Source of the DNA: Aquimarina longa SW024 | Lineage (GTDB): Bacteria; Bacteroidota; Bacteroidia; Flavobacteriales; Flavobacteriaceae | NCBI RefSeq assembly: GCF_001401755.1 | Contig: NZ_KQ474104.1 | Span: forward strand, 179,885-243,884 | Reading direction: 5' to 3' | Length of the DNA stretch: 64,000 nucleotides | Shown: positions 36,928 to 46,635 of the stretch, piece by piece | How the letters are laid out: every line of letters starts with the position of its first letter | Position numbering within the stretch: the first letter of the stretch is position 1 | Translations under genes and position numbers: made by a program | The notes under the pieces: generated by a model | The model's database searches: none | Seen by the model: only the letters and a program-made list of their open reading frames with translations | What the model was told of the DNA's origin: nothing

Positions 36928-39195
36928 TTAAGCATTTTCTTTTTTAATTAAGTTTAAGGCTGATCCTTCTTTATACCATTCAATTTGGGAATCATTATAC
37001 GTATGATTTAGCATAATACTATCTTTAGTCCCATCTATATGAACAATTTCTAATGTTAACTGTTTTCCTGATGCAAATTGATTAAGATCTGTAAAATTAA
37101 ACGTATCGTCTTCTTGTATCAAATCATAATCACTTTCGTTAGCAAATGTTAACCCAAGCATCCCTTGTTTTTTAAGGTTTGTTTCATGGATACGAGCAAA
37201 TGATTTTACAATTACTGCACATACCCCTAAATGACGTGGTTCCATTGCTGCATGTTCTCGTGATGACCCTTCTCCGTAGTTATGATCTCCTACAACAATA
37301 GTAGGCACTCCTGCAGCTTTATATGCTCTTGCTGTATCTGGTACACCACCAAACTCTCCTGTTAATTGATTTTTAACAAAATTTGTCTTTTTACCAAATG
37401 CATTTACAGCTCCTATTAAACAGTTATTAGAGATATTATCTAAATGTCCTCTATAACGTAACCATGGACCTGCCATAGAAATATGATCTGTTGTACACTT
37501 ACCAAATGCTTTTATAAGCAATTTAGCGCCTTTAATTTCTTCTCCTATTGGCTCAAATGGTGTTAGCAACTGTAATCTTTCTGAAGTTGGACTTACTTTT
37601 ACTTCTACACTGCTACCATCTTCAACTGGGGCTAAATACCCGTTATCTTTTACTTCAAATCCTTTTGGAGGCAACTCCCATCCTGTTGGTTCATCAAACA
37701 TCACCTCTTCACCGTTTTCGTTAATTAATTTATCTACTAACGGGTTGAAATCTAATCGTCCTGCAACGGCAATTGCAGCAGTTAATTCTGGTGATGCAAC
37801 AAAAGCGTGTGTGTTAGGGTTACCATCTGCACGCTTAGCAAAGTTTCTATTAAAAGAATGTACTATACTGTTTTTTGGAGCATTTTTTGGATCACTATAC
37901 CTTGCCCATTGCCCAATACAGGGTCCACATGCATTAGTGAATATTTTCGCATCTAGTTTCTCAAATATTCCAAGAATACCATCTCTATCTGCTGTATATC
38001 TTACTTGTTCAGAACCTGGATTAATCCCTAATTCTGCTTTCATTTTTAATCCTTTATCTAATGCCTGCTGTGCAATTGAAGAAGCACGAGATAAATCTTC
38101 GTATGAAGAGTTTGTACAAGAACCTATTAATCCCCATTCTACTTTTAGTGGCCAATCGTTAGATGACGCTTTTTCTGTCATTGTACTACCTACTGCTGTT
38201 GATAGATCTGGAGTAAAAGGTCCGTTTAATAGAGGTCCTAATTCAGATAAATTAATTTCGATTACTTCATCAAAATATTGCTCTGGATTAGCATATACTT
38301 CAGGATCTCCTGTTAGATGTTCTTTTACCTTATTTGCTGCATCAGCTACATCTGCTCTTTCTGTAGCTCTTAAGTAGCGTTCCATAGACTCATCATAGCC
38401 AAAAGTAGATGTTGTAGCACCAATTTCGGCTCCCATATTACAAATAGTACCTTTACCAGTACAGGACATTGACGTTGCCCCTGGGCCAAAATATTCAACG
38501 ATCGCGCCTGTTCCTCCTTTTACGGTAAGAATTTCTGCTACTTTTAAAATCACATCTTTAGGTGCAGTCCAACCAGATAACTCTCCTATTAACTTTACTC
38601 CTATTAACTTAGGAAACTTTAATTCCCAAGCCATACCAGCCATAACATCTACTGCATCTGCTCCTCCTACACCAATTGCTATCATTCCTAATCCTCCTGC
38701 ATTTACGGTATGAGAATCAGTACCAATCATCATTCCTCCTGGAAAAGCATAATTCTCTAGAACAACTTGATGAATAATACCCGCTCCCGGTTTCCAGAAT
38801 CCAATTCCGTATTTATCTGATACTGATTCTAGGAAATTAAATACTTCACTACTAACATCATTAGCGTTTTTTAAATCTACTGCTGCTCCTTCTTTAGCTT
38901 GTATTAAGTGATCACAGTGCACAGTAGTCGGTACTGCTACTTTATTTTTTCCGGCCTGCATAAATTGTAGCAATGCCATCTGTGCTGTTGCATCTTGACA
39001 AGCAATACGATCTGGTGCAAAATCAACATAATCTTTTCCACGTGTAAACGCCTCTTTTGTTTTTACATCCCAAAGATGTGAATACAAAATTTTCTCTGCC
39101 AGGGTTAAAGGTTTACCTGTAACTTCTCGTGCTGCATTAACACGGTCTGCTACTTGACTGTATACCTTTTTAATCATATCGATATCGAATGCCAT
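36928..39195 (-). CDS. acn: aconitate hydratase (mitochondrial type)
   Basis: Aconitase interconverts citrate and isocitrate in the TCA cycle. The 755-residue protein is of the mitochondrial ACO2-like type usual in Bacteroidota. The [4Fe-4S] cysteines are in GSCTNSSYED and NACGPCIGQW. Substrate-site segments include TVHCDHLIQ, GTDSHTVNAGGLG and GEGSSREHAAMEPRHLG in the swivelling C-terminal domain. It is a single-gene unit. Confidence 0.96.
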   Translation of the reverse strand: MAFDIDMIKKVYSQVADRVNAAREVTGKPLTLAEKILYSHLWDVKTKEAFTRGKDYVDFAPDRIACQDATAQMALLQFMQAGKNKVAVPTTVHCDHLIQAKEGAAVDLKNANDVSSEVFNFLESVSDKYGIGFWKPGAGIIHQVVLENYAFPGGMMIGTDSHTVNAGGLGMIAIGVGGADAVDVMAGMAWELKFPKLIGVKLIGELSGWTAPKDVILKVAEILTVKGGTGAIVEYFGPGATSMSCTGKGTICNMGAEIGATTSTFGYDESMERYLRATERADVADAANKVKEHLTGDPEVYANPEQYFDEVIEINLSELGPLLNGPFTPDLSTAVGSTMTEKASSNDWPLKVEWGLIGSCTNSSYEDLSRASSIAQQALDKGLKMKAELGINPGSEQVRYTADRDGILGIFEKLDAKIFTNACGPCIGQWARYSDPKNAPKNSIVHSFNRNFAKRADGNPNTHAFVASPELTAAIAVAGRLDFNPLVDKLINENGEEVMFDEPTGWELPPKGFEVKDNGYLAPVEDGSSVEVKVSPTSERLQLLTPFEPIGEEIKGAKLLIKAFGKCTTDHISMAGPWLRYRGHLDNISNNCLIGAVNAFGKKTNFVKNQLTGEFGGVPDTARAYKAAGVPTIVVGDHNYGEGSSREHAAMEPRHLGVCAVIVKSFARIHETNLKKQGMLGLTFANESDYDLIQEDDTFNFTDLNQFASGKQLTLEIVHIDGTKDSIMLNHTYNDSQIEWYKEGSALNLIKKENA

Positions 39196-39495
39196 ATCTA
39201 ATTTTTTTAGTATTGAAAAGTTCTGCGAAAATACAAATTTTAAAGGATTTTCTTAAATGAATACTTATAATCCTTTTTTTTTGCATTTAAAGAAAAATAA
39301 GCCTTGTTATTCCTCTAAATTCATAAATTAATTCAATAAATATTATTAAATCATTAAAAATTAAGATAAGGAAATAGTTTAGTCCCTTTTTATATTACGA
39401 AAACGTTATAGCTACTATTAAAAAATAACTTAAAAAAAAAGCAGAAGTACTTAAAAAAAAGTAAAAGTGAAGCTCCATTGCCCCACTTTTTAATT
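39196..39495. other. intergenic stretch
   Basis: About 300 bp of AT-rich sequence containing the aconitase promoter region. I see no other structure. Confidence 0.5.
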
Positions 39496-39924
39496 CTATT
39501 CTTTTTTAATCTCTCGTTTCTTCTTTCTATTTTTTATCTTTCTATATTGTGCCAATTGAACTTCTGTGAGAGATGTTTTAAATTTTTCATTTTCGGTTTT
39601 CATAAACTGCTTATGATTCTTTAGCATCGTATGTTGTTTATCGCTAAATGTCATCATCAAAGCTTTTCTTTTTTCTTTCTTATCAATACTTTTATCTTTT
39701 ACAATTGCTAATTGTTCTTCTGTAAAAGTAGCTCTCATTGCTTTTCTATGTTCTTTTCTCAATTGTTTTTTAGCATCTAATTGAGCCTTTTGACTTTCTG
39801 AAAGGTTTTGATAGAATTCTTTTTTCAATGCCTTATGATGAGCTCGTTTTTTCACTTTTTCTGATTGAGCTGATATGGACATAACTGCCATAACTAATAG
39901 TATGGTGCATATTATATTTTTCAT
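39496..39924 (-). CDS. small exported Lys-rich protein (Spy/CpxP or DUF4890-like)
   Basis: The 142-residue protein has a signal peptide (to about residue 19, MSISAQ). A very basic, all-helical mature part repeats the motif LSESQKAQL, FTEEQLAIV, FSDKQHTML, LTEVQLAQY. This LTxxQ-like periodicity resembles Spy/CpxP and DUF4890 periplasmic proteins, which act as chaperones or stress sensors. Assignment to one family is uncertain. Confidence 0.7.
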   Translation of the reverse strand: MKNIICTILLVMAVMSISAQSEKVKKRAHHKALKKEFYQNLSESQKAQLDAKKQLRKEHRKAMRATFTEEQLAIVKDKSIDKKEKRKALMMTFSDKQHTMLKNHKQFMKTENEKFKTSLTEVQLAQYRKIKNRKKKREIKKE

Positions 39925-40126
39925 CTATTTCTTTTTTTTATATTAAACAATAATCTATCGAACGTTCAATACCTAAGACTAATAAATGTAAAAAAGGTTT
40001 AATTATCGAGAAGAAAAAAAATAGTAAATTCAGTGCACTCTAGATCAAACTACGGGACAGAGAAATATCTCTCGTTATTTAGTCACTAAAAAATAATTTA
40101 AAAAATATTGGAAAAAACTTTAAGTA

Positions 40127-41083
40127 CTAAAACAGACTCTGAATCACATCTTCTACACTGACGCCTTCTGCTTCTGCTTTATAGTTTTTTATAATACGAT
40201 GACGAAGAATCCCCATAGCAACTGCCTGAACATCTTCTATATCAGGAGAGTATTTCCCTTTTATTGCAGCATTTGCTTTTGCTGCTAAAATTAAATTTTG
40301 AGAAGCTCTCGGTCCCGCTCCCCAATCTATATAATTTTTCACTAATTCGTTAGCAGTATCTCCATTAGGTCTAGTTTTTCCTACCATAGAAACAGCATAT
40401 TCAATTACATTATCTGCTACTGGAATACGACGAATCAAGTGCTGAAGATCAATAATTTCTTGTGCTGTAAATAATGAATTCACTGTAGCTGAATGATCTC
40501 CTGTTGTGCTCTTTACAACTGCTACTTCTTCTTCAAAGCTTGGATATTTTAATTCTATCGCAAACATAAATCGGTCCAATTGCGCTTCTGGTAATGGATA
40601 AGTTCCTTCTTGCTCAATAGGGTTTTGTGTAGCAAGAACAAAATATGGCAAATCTAATTTATAATGATGACCTGCTACAGTTACTGATCTTTCTTGCATT
40701 GCTTCCAAAAGTGCTGCTTGAGTTTTTGGAGGAGTACGGTTAATCTCATCTGCCAGAATTATATTAGAAAACACTGGACCTTTTATAAATTTAAAATGTC
40801 TTGTCTCATCTAATATTTCACTTCCTAATATATCACTAGGCATCAAATCTGGGGTAAATTGAATTCTTTTAAATTCTAAACCCAGAGCTTTTGATATCGT
40901 ATTTACCATAAGAGTTTTTGCTAGTCCTGGCACACCAATCAACAGGGCATGACCTCCTGAAAAAACAGAAATAAGTATTTGGTCTATTACTTTTTCTTGA
41001 CCAATAATTACTTTAGAAATCTCATTCTTGAGTTCTGAATGTTTTCTTACTAGTTTCTCTATAGCTACTACGTCGTCTGACAT
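40127..41083 (-). CDS. MoxR-family AAA ATPase
   Basis: The 318-residue protein has Walker A GVPGLAKT (about residue 47), Walker B ILADEINRTPPKTQAALLEAMQE, sensor ATQNPIEQEGTYPLPEAQLDRF and the C-terminal lid domain. MoxR ATPases act as chaperones in maturation or insertion of von Willebrand-domain proteins and enzyme cofactors. The usual DUF58 and VWA partners are not in the window. It starts 7 bases after the stop of a SurA-like gene, so it is probably in that operon. Confidence 0.93.
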   Translation of the reverse strand: MSDDVVAIEKLVRKHSELKNEISKVIIGQEKVIDQILISVFSGGHALLIGVPGLAKTLMVNTISKALGLEFKRIQFTPDLMPSDILGSEILDETRHFKFIKGPVFSNIILADEINRTPPKTQAALLEAMQERSVTVAGHHYKLDLPYFVLATQNPIEQEGTYPLPEAQLDRFMFAIELKYPSFEEEVAVVKSTTGDHSATVNSLFTAQEIIDLQHLIRRIPVADNVIEYAVSMVGKTRPNGDTANELVKNYIDWGAGPRASQNLILAAKANAAIKGKYSPDIEDVQAVAMGILRHRIIKNYKAEAEGVSVEDVIQSLF

Positions 41084-41090
41084 CTTATAT

Positions 41091-42524
41091 TTATTTTTTT
41101 AACCAGTTACCACTATATTCACAATCTCTATATTCGCCGTTTACCTTTATATAGGTATCCATTATCTTCTCACTCTGCCATTTTCGAATAGCATCAATTT
41201 GTTTTTTTCTCAATGCTAATTCTCTAATTTTAAGATAATCATTTGCGTAATCTGCTATATGCTCATCATGTCTATTAAGCACTGTGATTAGTTTAAATTT
41301 TTTACGTCCTTGACGATCTTGATCAGGAATAACTAAGGAAACTTCATTAGTTTTTAGTTTAGAAACCTGATCATACAATATAGGGTCTATTTTTGAAAGC
41401 TCAAAATGAGTATCTCCTGTTGTAGGGTTTAATAATTGTCCTCCATCTTCACGGGTCTCTTTCTCATCACTAAATTTTCTTGCTGCTTCTTTAAAATCTA
41501 TAGTTTTTGAAACAATCTCTCTACGTAGAGAGTCTACTAATTTTTTAGCTTCTTCTACAGTTGCTCTAGTTACATCTGGGATAAGAAGGATATGCCTTAC
41601 ATCTATTTCTTCTCCTCTTATCTTATCTACTTTTACAATATGCCATCCAAAATCTGTTTTAAAAGGTTCGCTTACCTCTCCTTCTTGCAAGCTAAAAGCT
41701 ACATCTTTAAATTCTTTTGCAAAGTTCGTCTGGCGATCCATTGTATATTTCCCTCCTTTAGATTTAGAGCCTGGATCTTGAGAATATAATACTGCTTTAG
41801 TAGCAAAACTACTTCCGTTTTCTACGATATCTTCTCTAAACTGCTTTAATCTATCTACTACTTTTTCTTCTTCTTCTTCTGGTATCTCTGGTTCTATTAC
41901 AATCTGAGCCAACTCGACCTCTGTCCCGAAAAGTGGTCTTTCTTCTTTTGGGATATCATCAAAAAATTCTCTAACCTCTTCTGGAGTAACCTCTATATCT
42001 TTAATAATTTTAGTTCTCATTTGTTCTGCTAGTCTATTTGCTTTATTAATCTCAAATAGTTCGCTCTTAAATTCTGCTAAATTATCTTTTTTATAAAATT
42101 TTAGTACTTTTTCTACTGTCCCTAACTCATTTGTCATATAATTTAGTTGCTGGTCCACCATAGAATTAACTTCAGCATCTTTTACTATGATACTATCCTG
42201 TATGGCGTGATGTGCATATAGTTTACTTTCGAACAAGCTTCCTGCAAGCTCACAACGACTTACATCAGAGGTGGAAACTCCTTCGCTCACCAATTGTTTA
42301 TAAGCAGTTTCTACATCACTATCTAAAATTACATTTTCTCCAATTACTGCTGCTACACCGTCTATTTTGGTTCTTTGAAATGATTCGTTTAAGGGTGCTA
42401 CAGCGGTAGCTTCTGTTGTTGTTGTATCAACTTCTTGTGTTACACTCTCTATTATTTCTTGAGCATAAAGCCCTGCATTCACATTAAAGGTAAGTATCGC
42501 GCATAGCACGGTAATTTTAATCAT
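41091..42524 (-). CDS. SurA-like peptidylprolyl isomerase
   Basis: ATG at 42524 gives a signal peptide (MIKITVLCAILTFNVNAGLYAQ) and 477 residues; the frame opens 30 bases earlier. A SurA N-terminal chaperone domain (about 50-180) is followed by two parvulin-type rotamase domains (about 190-290 and 295-400; GWHIVKVDKIRGEEIDVRHILL spans the junction of the two). It helps outer-membrane proteins fold in the periplasm. Its start overlaps the end of the next upstream gene by 8 bases. Confidence 0.92.
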   Translation of the reverse strand: MIKITVLCAILTFNVNAGLYAQEIIESVTQEVDTTTTEATAVAPLNESFQRTKIDGVAAVIGENVILDSDVETAYKQLVSEGVSTSDVSRCELAGSLFESKLYAHHAIQDSIIVKDAEVNSMVDQQLNYMTNELGTVEKVLKFYKKDNLAEFKSELFEINKANRLAEQMRTKIIKDIEVTPEEVREFFDDIPKEERPLFGTEVELAQIVIEPEIPEEEEEKVVDRLKQFREDIVENGSSFATKAVLYSQDPGSKSKGGKYTMDRQTNFAKEFKDVAFSLQEGEVSEPFKTDFGWHIVKVDKIRGEEIDVRHILLIPDVTRATVEEAKKLVDSLRREIVSKTIDFKEAARKFSDEKETREDGGQLLNPTTGDTHFELSKIDPILYDQVSKLKTNEVSLVIPDQDRQGRKKFKLITVLNRHDEHIADYANDYLKIRELALRKKQIDAIRKWQSEKIMDTYIKVNGEYRDCEYSGNWLKK

Positions 42525-43374
42525 AAACTTCAAATTGTTTGTTCTCAACTGCATCTCTTGTAATGTCTTTTTCTATTTTTTTTATCAGTTCTAGCTTTCT
42601 TCGATTTAATATAATTTGCCTTATTGTAGGTTTAATATATTCTAAAGGTGCTATTTCGCCACGCTTTAACACCTCTTTTATTTTGATCATGTATACTCCT
42701 GTAGAATCTTCAAGCTTACTATACTTTCCACTTTTCAGGAACTTTGTTTTATCTTGTTTTTTAAAAATCGCAACTTTATTAAGAACTTGATCTAACTTCA
42801 CCCAAGTAGAATCATTTAGTGAATAGGCTATATAATCTAACTTATTCTCTTGTAACTCTTCAACATCCTCTTCATTAAAACGATCAAATTGTCGCTGCGT
42901 TGCACTCCTATTTTTATAATCAAGTGGCAAATGTAAGTAACGTAATTTTACTAACTCCTCATTAAGGTTAAAATTTTTTAAGTTTTGATCATAATATAGC
43001 TTAAGATCTTGCTCTGTAATCTCCATATTAATAGATTTATTGATTACAGCATTCTTATACGCGTTAATATATAAAGTACTTTGGTAACTCTCGACAAGGT
43101 CATCAAATTCTCCAAGCTCTTCTTTACTAAGATTTAGTTTAGCCTTGTCTATAAATAATTGACGTGTCGCCCATCTATTAATATAATTATTAATGATATT
43201 AACGCTATCGTTTTTAGAAGTATTTAGAGGTACTATTTTTTCAATATCACTTTTATACAAATAACTGTCATTAACTCTAGCAATAGCTTCTTGCTTAATC
43301 TGAGTTTTAAAATTCTGACAAGAAACAACTCCTAGGCATAGAAGTATTAATTTATAATATTTCACATTTTTCAA
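42517..43374 (-). CDS. lipoprotein with SurA-like chaperone domain
   Basis: The 285-residue protein has a lipoprotein signal (LILLCLGVVSC, Cys19). The rest resembles the SurA N-terminal helical domain and the start of a parvulin fold (NDSYLYKSDIEKIVP, TEQDLKLYYDQNLKNF, LIKKIEKDI). A complete rotamase domain is not obvious, so chaperone activity is more likely than isomerase activity. It lies between two PpiC-type genes in the same direction, with an 8-base overlap downstream. Confidence 0.8.
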   Translation of the reverse strand: MKNVKYYKLILLCLGVVSCQNFKTQIKQEAIARVNDSYLYKSDIEKIVPLNTSKNDSVNIINNYINRWATRQLFIDKAKLNLSKEELGEFDDLVESYQSTLYINAYKNAVINKSINMEITEQDLKLYYDQNLKNFNLNEELVKLRYLHLPLDYKNRSATQRQFDRFNEEDVEELQENKLDYIAYSLNDSTWVKLDQVLNKVAIFKKQDKTKFLKSGKYSKLEDSTGVYMIKIKEVLKRGEIAPLEYIKPTIRQIILNRRKLELIKKIEKDITRDAVENKQFEVYD

Positions 43375-43468
43375 TCTTTTCTACTGCTTAAAATTCGAAA
43401 TTAATTGCAAAATATAAGGATATATAATTAACTTCTCGTTATTAAAGAATAATTAATGAAGAGCTTTC

Positions 43469-45427
43469 TTAGATAGACAGTTCTTTTTTAGCCTTTTTTA
43501 AGGTCTTTTTATTGACTTTTATTGAGTATTTAGTTTTCAAATACTCAATCCATTCATTTTCTGCATTTTTTTGAAAATCATTAATAACCTCTCCTTTTGT
43601 TTCTTCAAAAGCCTTTATTCGTGGAGGTAAAACTTCTTTTACCATAATCAAAGTCATAAAATTCTCTTCTTCTAAAATCATTGTTTTCCCTTTTTCTGCA
43701 GAAAAGTCTTTAGGCAATATATCTCTTCCCTTAATTAATTCTTCTTCTGAAAAAAGTACTAATGATGTATTTCCTTTATTAATTTCATTTTTTATTTCTC
43801 CAATAGATTTTTCTTTCTTTAATAGTTCTTGAACTCTATGTATTGCTTCTTGCTTTGAAGATGAAGCTTTAAACACTTTATATGTTTCATTTTGGGTATA
43901 GCTCTCTTTATGAGTTTCATAATATTTTTTAAGTCCTATAGAATCTGTCTTAGATACATTCCATATTTTTGATTCCATCAGATCAAAAAGCAAAAGTCCA
44001 TCACGGTATTCTTGGATTATATTTGCAAATTCTGAATTATCTTCTTCTAAATGCTCTTCATAATACCTTAACAATGTCAAAGATTCAAATTTTGTATAAC
44101 TATCCTCTACAAAAGCTAAAACATCTACATGTTCTGCGATTTTATTTTGATTAATTTTTAAGAATTCTGCAAAATCTTTATAGGTATATATTTCTTTTTT
44201 TATGTTAAAAAGGTGTTTTTCCTGTTCTTTGTCTCCTAACGTATTACTTTCGTTATTTAAGGATGCTGATGAAGAAATAAATTCTTTAAAATATGCAATC
44301 GCTTTTTCATTTTTAGGTACTGAATATTTTTCTTTTAATGAGTTAATAAACGACTTTGTTACTAACTTTGATCTACTATCTCTTTCTACTTTTTTGGTTA
44401 GTTCGCTTTTTTGTTCTTCAAAAGTTTTGGGAGCATGCTTTTCTATTAATTGTATAATATGCCAACCATATTTAGTTTGTATTGGTGCTGATATTTCGTC
44501 TTTCTTTTGTAGGCTAAAAGCTGTTTCTTCGAACTTCTTAGAATTAAGCGCTCCTTGACCAAAACGTCTAATCTTACCTCCATCTACTGCTGTACTAGGG
44601 TCATCACTATATTGTTTTGCTAAAGAAGCAAAAGAAACTCCTTGCTTAAGCTGTTGATCAATTGTTTTTATTTTTTCTTCTGCCTCTTCAGTAGTTCGAT
44701 TCTGATTAATCCCTACCATGATATGTGCCACTGTTACTTCTCCCAACTTCTGTTCTCTATTATTAACTTTGACGATATGATATCCAAATTGAGTTCTGAA
44801 TGGTTCTGAAACCTCTCCTATCTTAGTCTTGTATGCAGCTTCTTCAAATGGATATACCATTCTAAAAGCAGAAAACCATCCTAAATCTCCATTGTTTTGA
44901 CTCACCGAAGGATCTTGGCTATATTCTTTGGCTACGCTACCAAAAGGCACTCCACTATCAATTTTGTCTTTTGCTTCTTTTATTTTTTGATAAGCCAAAA
45001 TAGTATCTTTTGCTAATGCATTAGGCTTTACCATAACCAGAATATGACTTGCATTAACTCGTTCGAGAGAACGCTCATATGCTTGTTTTATCAATGCAGC
45101 AGAAGTTCTTGTATCTGTAAGATATCCTTTTGCTAATTGTTTTTTATATCCTTCCAACTCTTTTTGGTACGTAGCTTTCTTATCTAATCCTAAGTCTTTT
45201 GCTTCTTCTATTTTTAATTTATAATTAATAAATAAATCTAGGTAATCATCTATATTTTTCTGTGAATTATCCTTAACCAAATCTATATTCTTAAGGTACA
45301 CCCTTTTAAATTCTGATATATATATTGGTGTTTCATCTATTGTAAACAGTACTTCTTTTGATTGTTGAGCATTTGCTAGTGTAAAAAGAATACCTGTCAG
45401 AAAAAATAATAATGATTTTTTGTACAT
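43469..45427 (-). CDS. PpiC-type peptidylprolyl isomerase, two rotamase domains
   Basis: ATG at 45427 gives a signal peptide (MYKKSLLFFLTGILFTLANA) and 652 residues; the 33 codons upstream in frame have no signal sequence. Two parvulin domains (ASHILVMVKPN... and VAHIMVGINQ..., ending FGYHIVKVNN and YGWHIIQLIE) are followed by a long helical C-terminal region. It is the first gene of a four-gene leftward cluster of periplasmic folding factors ending with a MoxR ATPase. Confidence 0.92.
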   Translation of the reverse strand: MYKKSLLFFLTGILFTLANAQQSKEVLFTIDETPIYISEFKRVYLKNIDLVKDNSQKNIDDYLDLFINYKLKIEEAKDLGLDKKATYQKELEGYKKQLAKGYLTDTRTSAALIKQAYERSLERVNASHILVMVKPNALAKDTILAYQKIKEAKDKIDSGVPFGSVAKEYSQDPSVSQNNGDLGWFSAFRMVYPFEEAAYKTKIGEVSEPFRTQFGYHIVKVNNREQKLGEVTVAHIMVGINQNRTTEEAEEKIKTIDQQLKQGVSFASLAKQYSDDPSTAVDGGKIRRFGQGALNSKKFEETAFSLQKKDEISAPIQTKYGWHIIQLIEKHAPKTFEEQKSELTKKVERDSRSKLVTKSFINSLKEKYSVPKNEKAIAYFKEFISSSASLNNESNTLGDKEQEKHLFNIKKEIYTYKDFAEFLKINQNKIAEHVDVLAFVEDSYTKFESLTLLRYYEEHLEEDNSEFANIIQEYRDGLLLFDLMESKIWNVSKTDSIGLKKYYETHKESYTQNETYKVFKASSSKQEAIHRVQELLKKEKSIGEIKNEINKGNTSLVLFSEEELIKGRDILPKDFSAEKGKTMILEEENFMTLIMVKEVLPPRIKAFEETKGEVINDFQKNAENEWIEYLKTKYSIKVNKKTLKKAKKELSI

Positions 45428-45703
45428 AATTTCTATATAATAAGCCCTGAATTGGACAAAAATAATACTATTAAAATGTTTTGCAAGCTCCTTTCTAACG
45501 ATGTAAGTATAGTATATAGTATTCATTGTTTAAAAAAAAATACATTCAGAACATGTTCTAATTACATTATTTATGTCATAGCATAAAAAAGTTATCGAAT
45601 ATCATTTAATGATTCGATTGTTTAAAGTCAATAAATTTAAAGTTTCTTTTTCTGAATTATTATATTGTTTTATTTTTAGCGAATACTATATTATAATATT
45701 ATT

Positions 45704-45943
45704 TTGGAACGAAAATTAAAATTAATTTGGGATTTTAGAGGACCTAACGCAAGTAAAACAGCGCAACATCATGAAATCCACCTTAAAGAATATATTTCTT
45801 TAGAAAAACTATCTCTAAACATTACTGGATACCAAGATCTTAACGATTCATATAGTTTAGCATATATGATCGTCACTGATTCTGAAATGAAAATTGTTCG
45901 TGATGCTTTAAAACCTCATCGAGGACAACTATATGAGGAATAG
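45704..45943 (+). CDS. conserved hypothetical protein with TTG start
   Basis: The 79-residue protein reads (M)ERKLKLIWDFRGPNASKT followed by HHEIHLKEY and ends DALKPHRGQLYEE. It looks like a conserved small flavobacterial protein without known function. An in-frame TAG lies at 45677, and no ATG or GTG occurs between it and the coding sequence, so TTG at 45704 is the only plausible start. It lies 87 bases upstream of the Skp-like gene. Confidence 0.65.
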   Translation: MERKLKLIWDFRGPNASKTAQHHEIHLKEYISLEKLSLNITGYQDLNDSYSLAYMIVTDSEMKIVRDALKPHRGQLYEE

Positions 45944-45971
45944 CTAAAAAAAATAATTTATGGCATGCATA

Positions 45972-45998
45972 TTGTCTATCTGCTTATATATATATTTG
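45972..45998 (+). promoter_or_regulatory. candidate promoter of skp-like gene
   Basis: TATATTTG (45991-45998) matches the -7 element, with TTG 16 bases upstream at 45972. The spacing is shorter than the usual 19, so confidence is moderate. Confidence 0.4.
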
Positions 45999-46030
45999 TA
46001 GCACTTAAAAATTAGAAAATAAAAAATAGA

Positions 46031-46549
46031 ATGAAAAAAATAATTGTATCAATCTTACTATTGGTTGTTAGCATTCAATTAAATGCTCAGTCAAAAACCG
46101 GAACAATCGATTCTGAGTTTATTCTTTCTCAAATGCCCGAACTTAATAAAGTTAAAGAAGACTTAAAAGCTTACAACACTAAACTTGAAGCTCAATTAAA
46201 AGTAAAGGTAGATGATTACCAAGGTAAAGTAAAAGCATATCAAGAAAATGTAGCTTCTTTTACAGAGCCTGTAAAAAAAACTAAACAAGAAGAAATTATC
46301 ACTTTAGAAAATGACATTGCAAAATTTCGTCAAAATGGAGCTCAACTAGTTCAGTTAGAACAGAACAAATTATTACAACCATTATACAAGAAAATTGGAA
46401 CTGCACTGGAGCAAATAGCTAAAGCTGAAAAATATACTCAAGTATTCACTATTACTTCTAGCGGTTTAGCTTTTGTTGATCCTGCTTATGATCTTACTAA
46501 AGCGGTTATGACCAAACTTGGAATTGAGATAAAAGAGCCTAAAAAATAG
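46031..46549 (+). CDS. OmpH/Skp-family periplasmic chaperone
   Basis: The 172-residue protein has a signal peptide (to about residue 19, LNAQ), then GTIDSEFILSQMPELNKV and a long coiled-coil region (about 40-125). The C-terminal strand segment YTQVFTITSSGLAFVDPAYDLT is typical of flavobacterial OmpH proteins. Skp holds unfolded outer-membrane proteins in the periplasm. A strong terminator follows. Confidence 0.9.
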   Translation: MKKIIVSILLLVVSIQLNAQSKTGTIDSEFILSQMPELNKVKEDLKAYNTKLEAQLKVKVDDYQGKVKAYQENVASFTEPVKKTKQEEIITLENDIAKFRQNGAQLVQLEQNKLLQPLYKKIGTALEQIAKAEKYTQVFTITSSGLAFVDPAYDLTKAVMTKLGIEIKEPKK

Positions 46550-46574
46550 GTAAAAAACGAAACTATTTTTCATA

Positions 46575-46610
46575 AAAAAAACGCATCAAATTGATTTGAT
46601 GCGTTTTTTT
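46575..46610. terminator. bidirectional terminator between skp and guaB
   Basis: A stem of ten perfect pairs (46581-46590 with 46595-46604) is extended by flanking A/T pairs. The loop is TTGA. An A-run on the left and a T-run on the right let it serve both convergent genes. Confidence 0.85.
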
Positions 46611-46635
46611 ATTGCTTAGACAATTCTTTTTTGTG

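Noticed and set aside
37745..38377. 210-codon open frame on the plus strand
   Set aside because: It lies antisense to aconitase, has no start context or family features, and the aconitase reading is certain.
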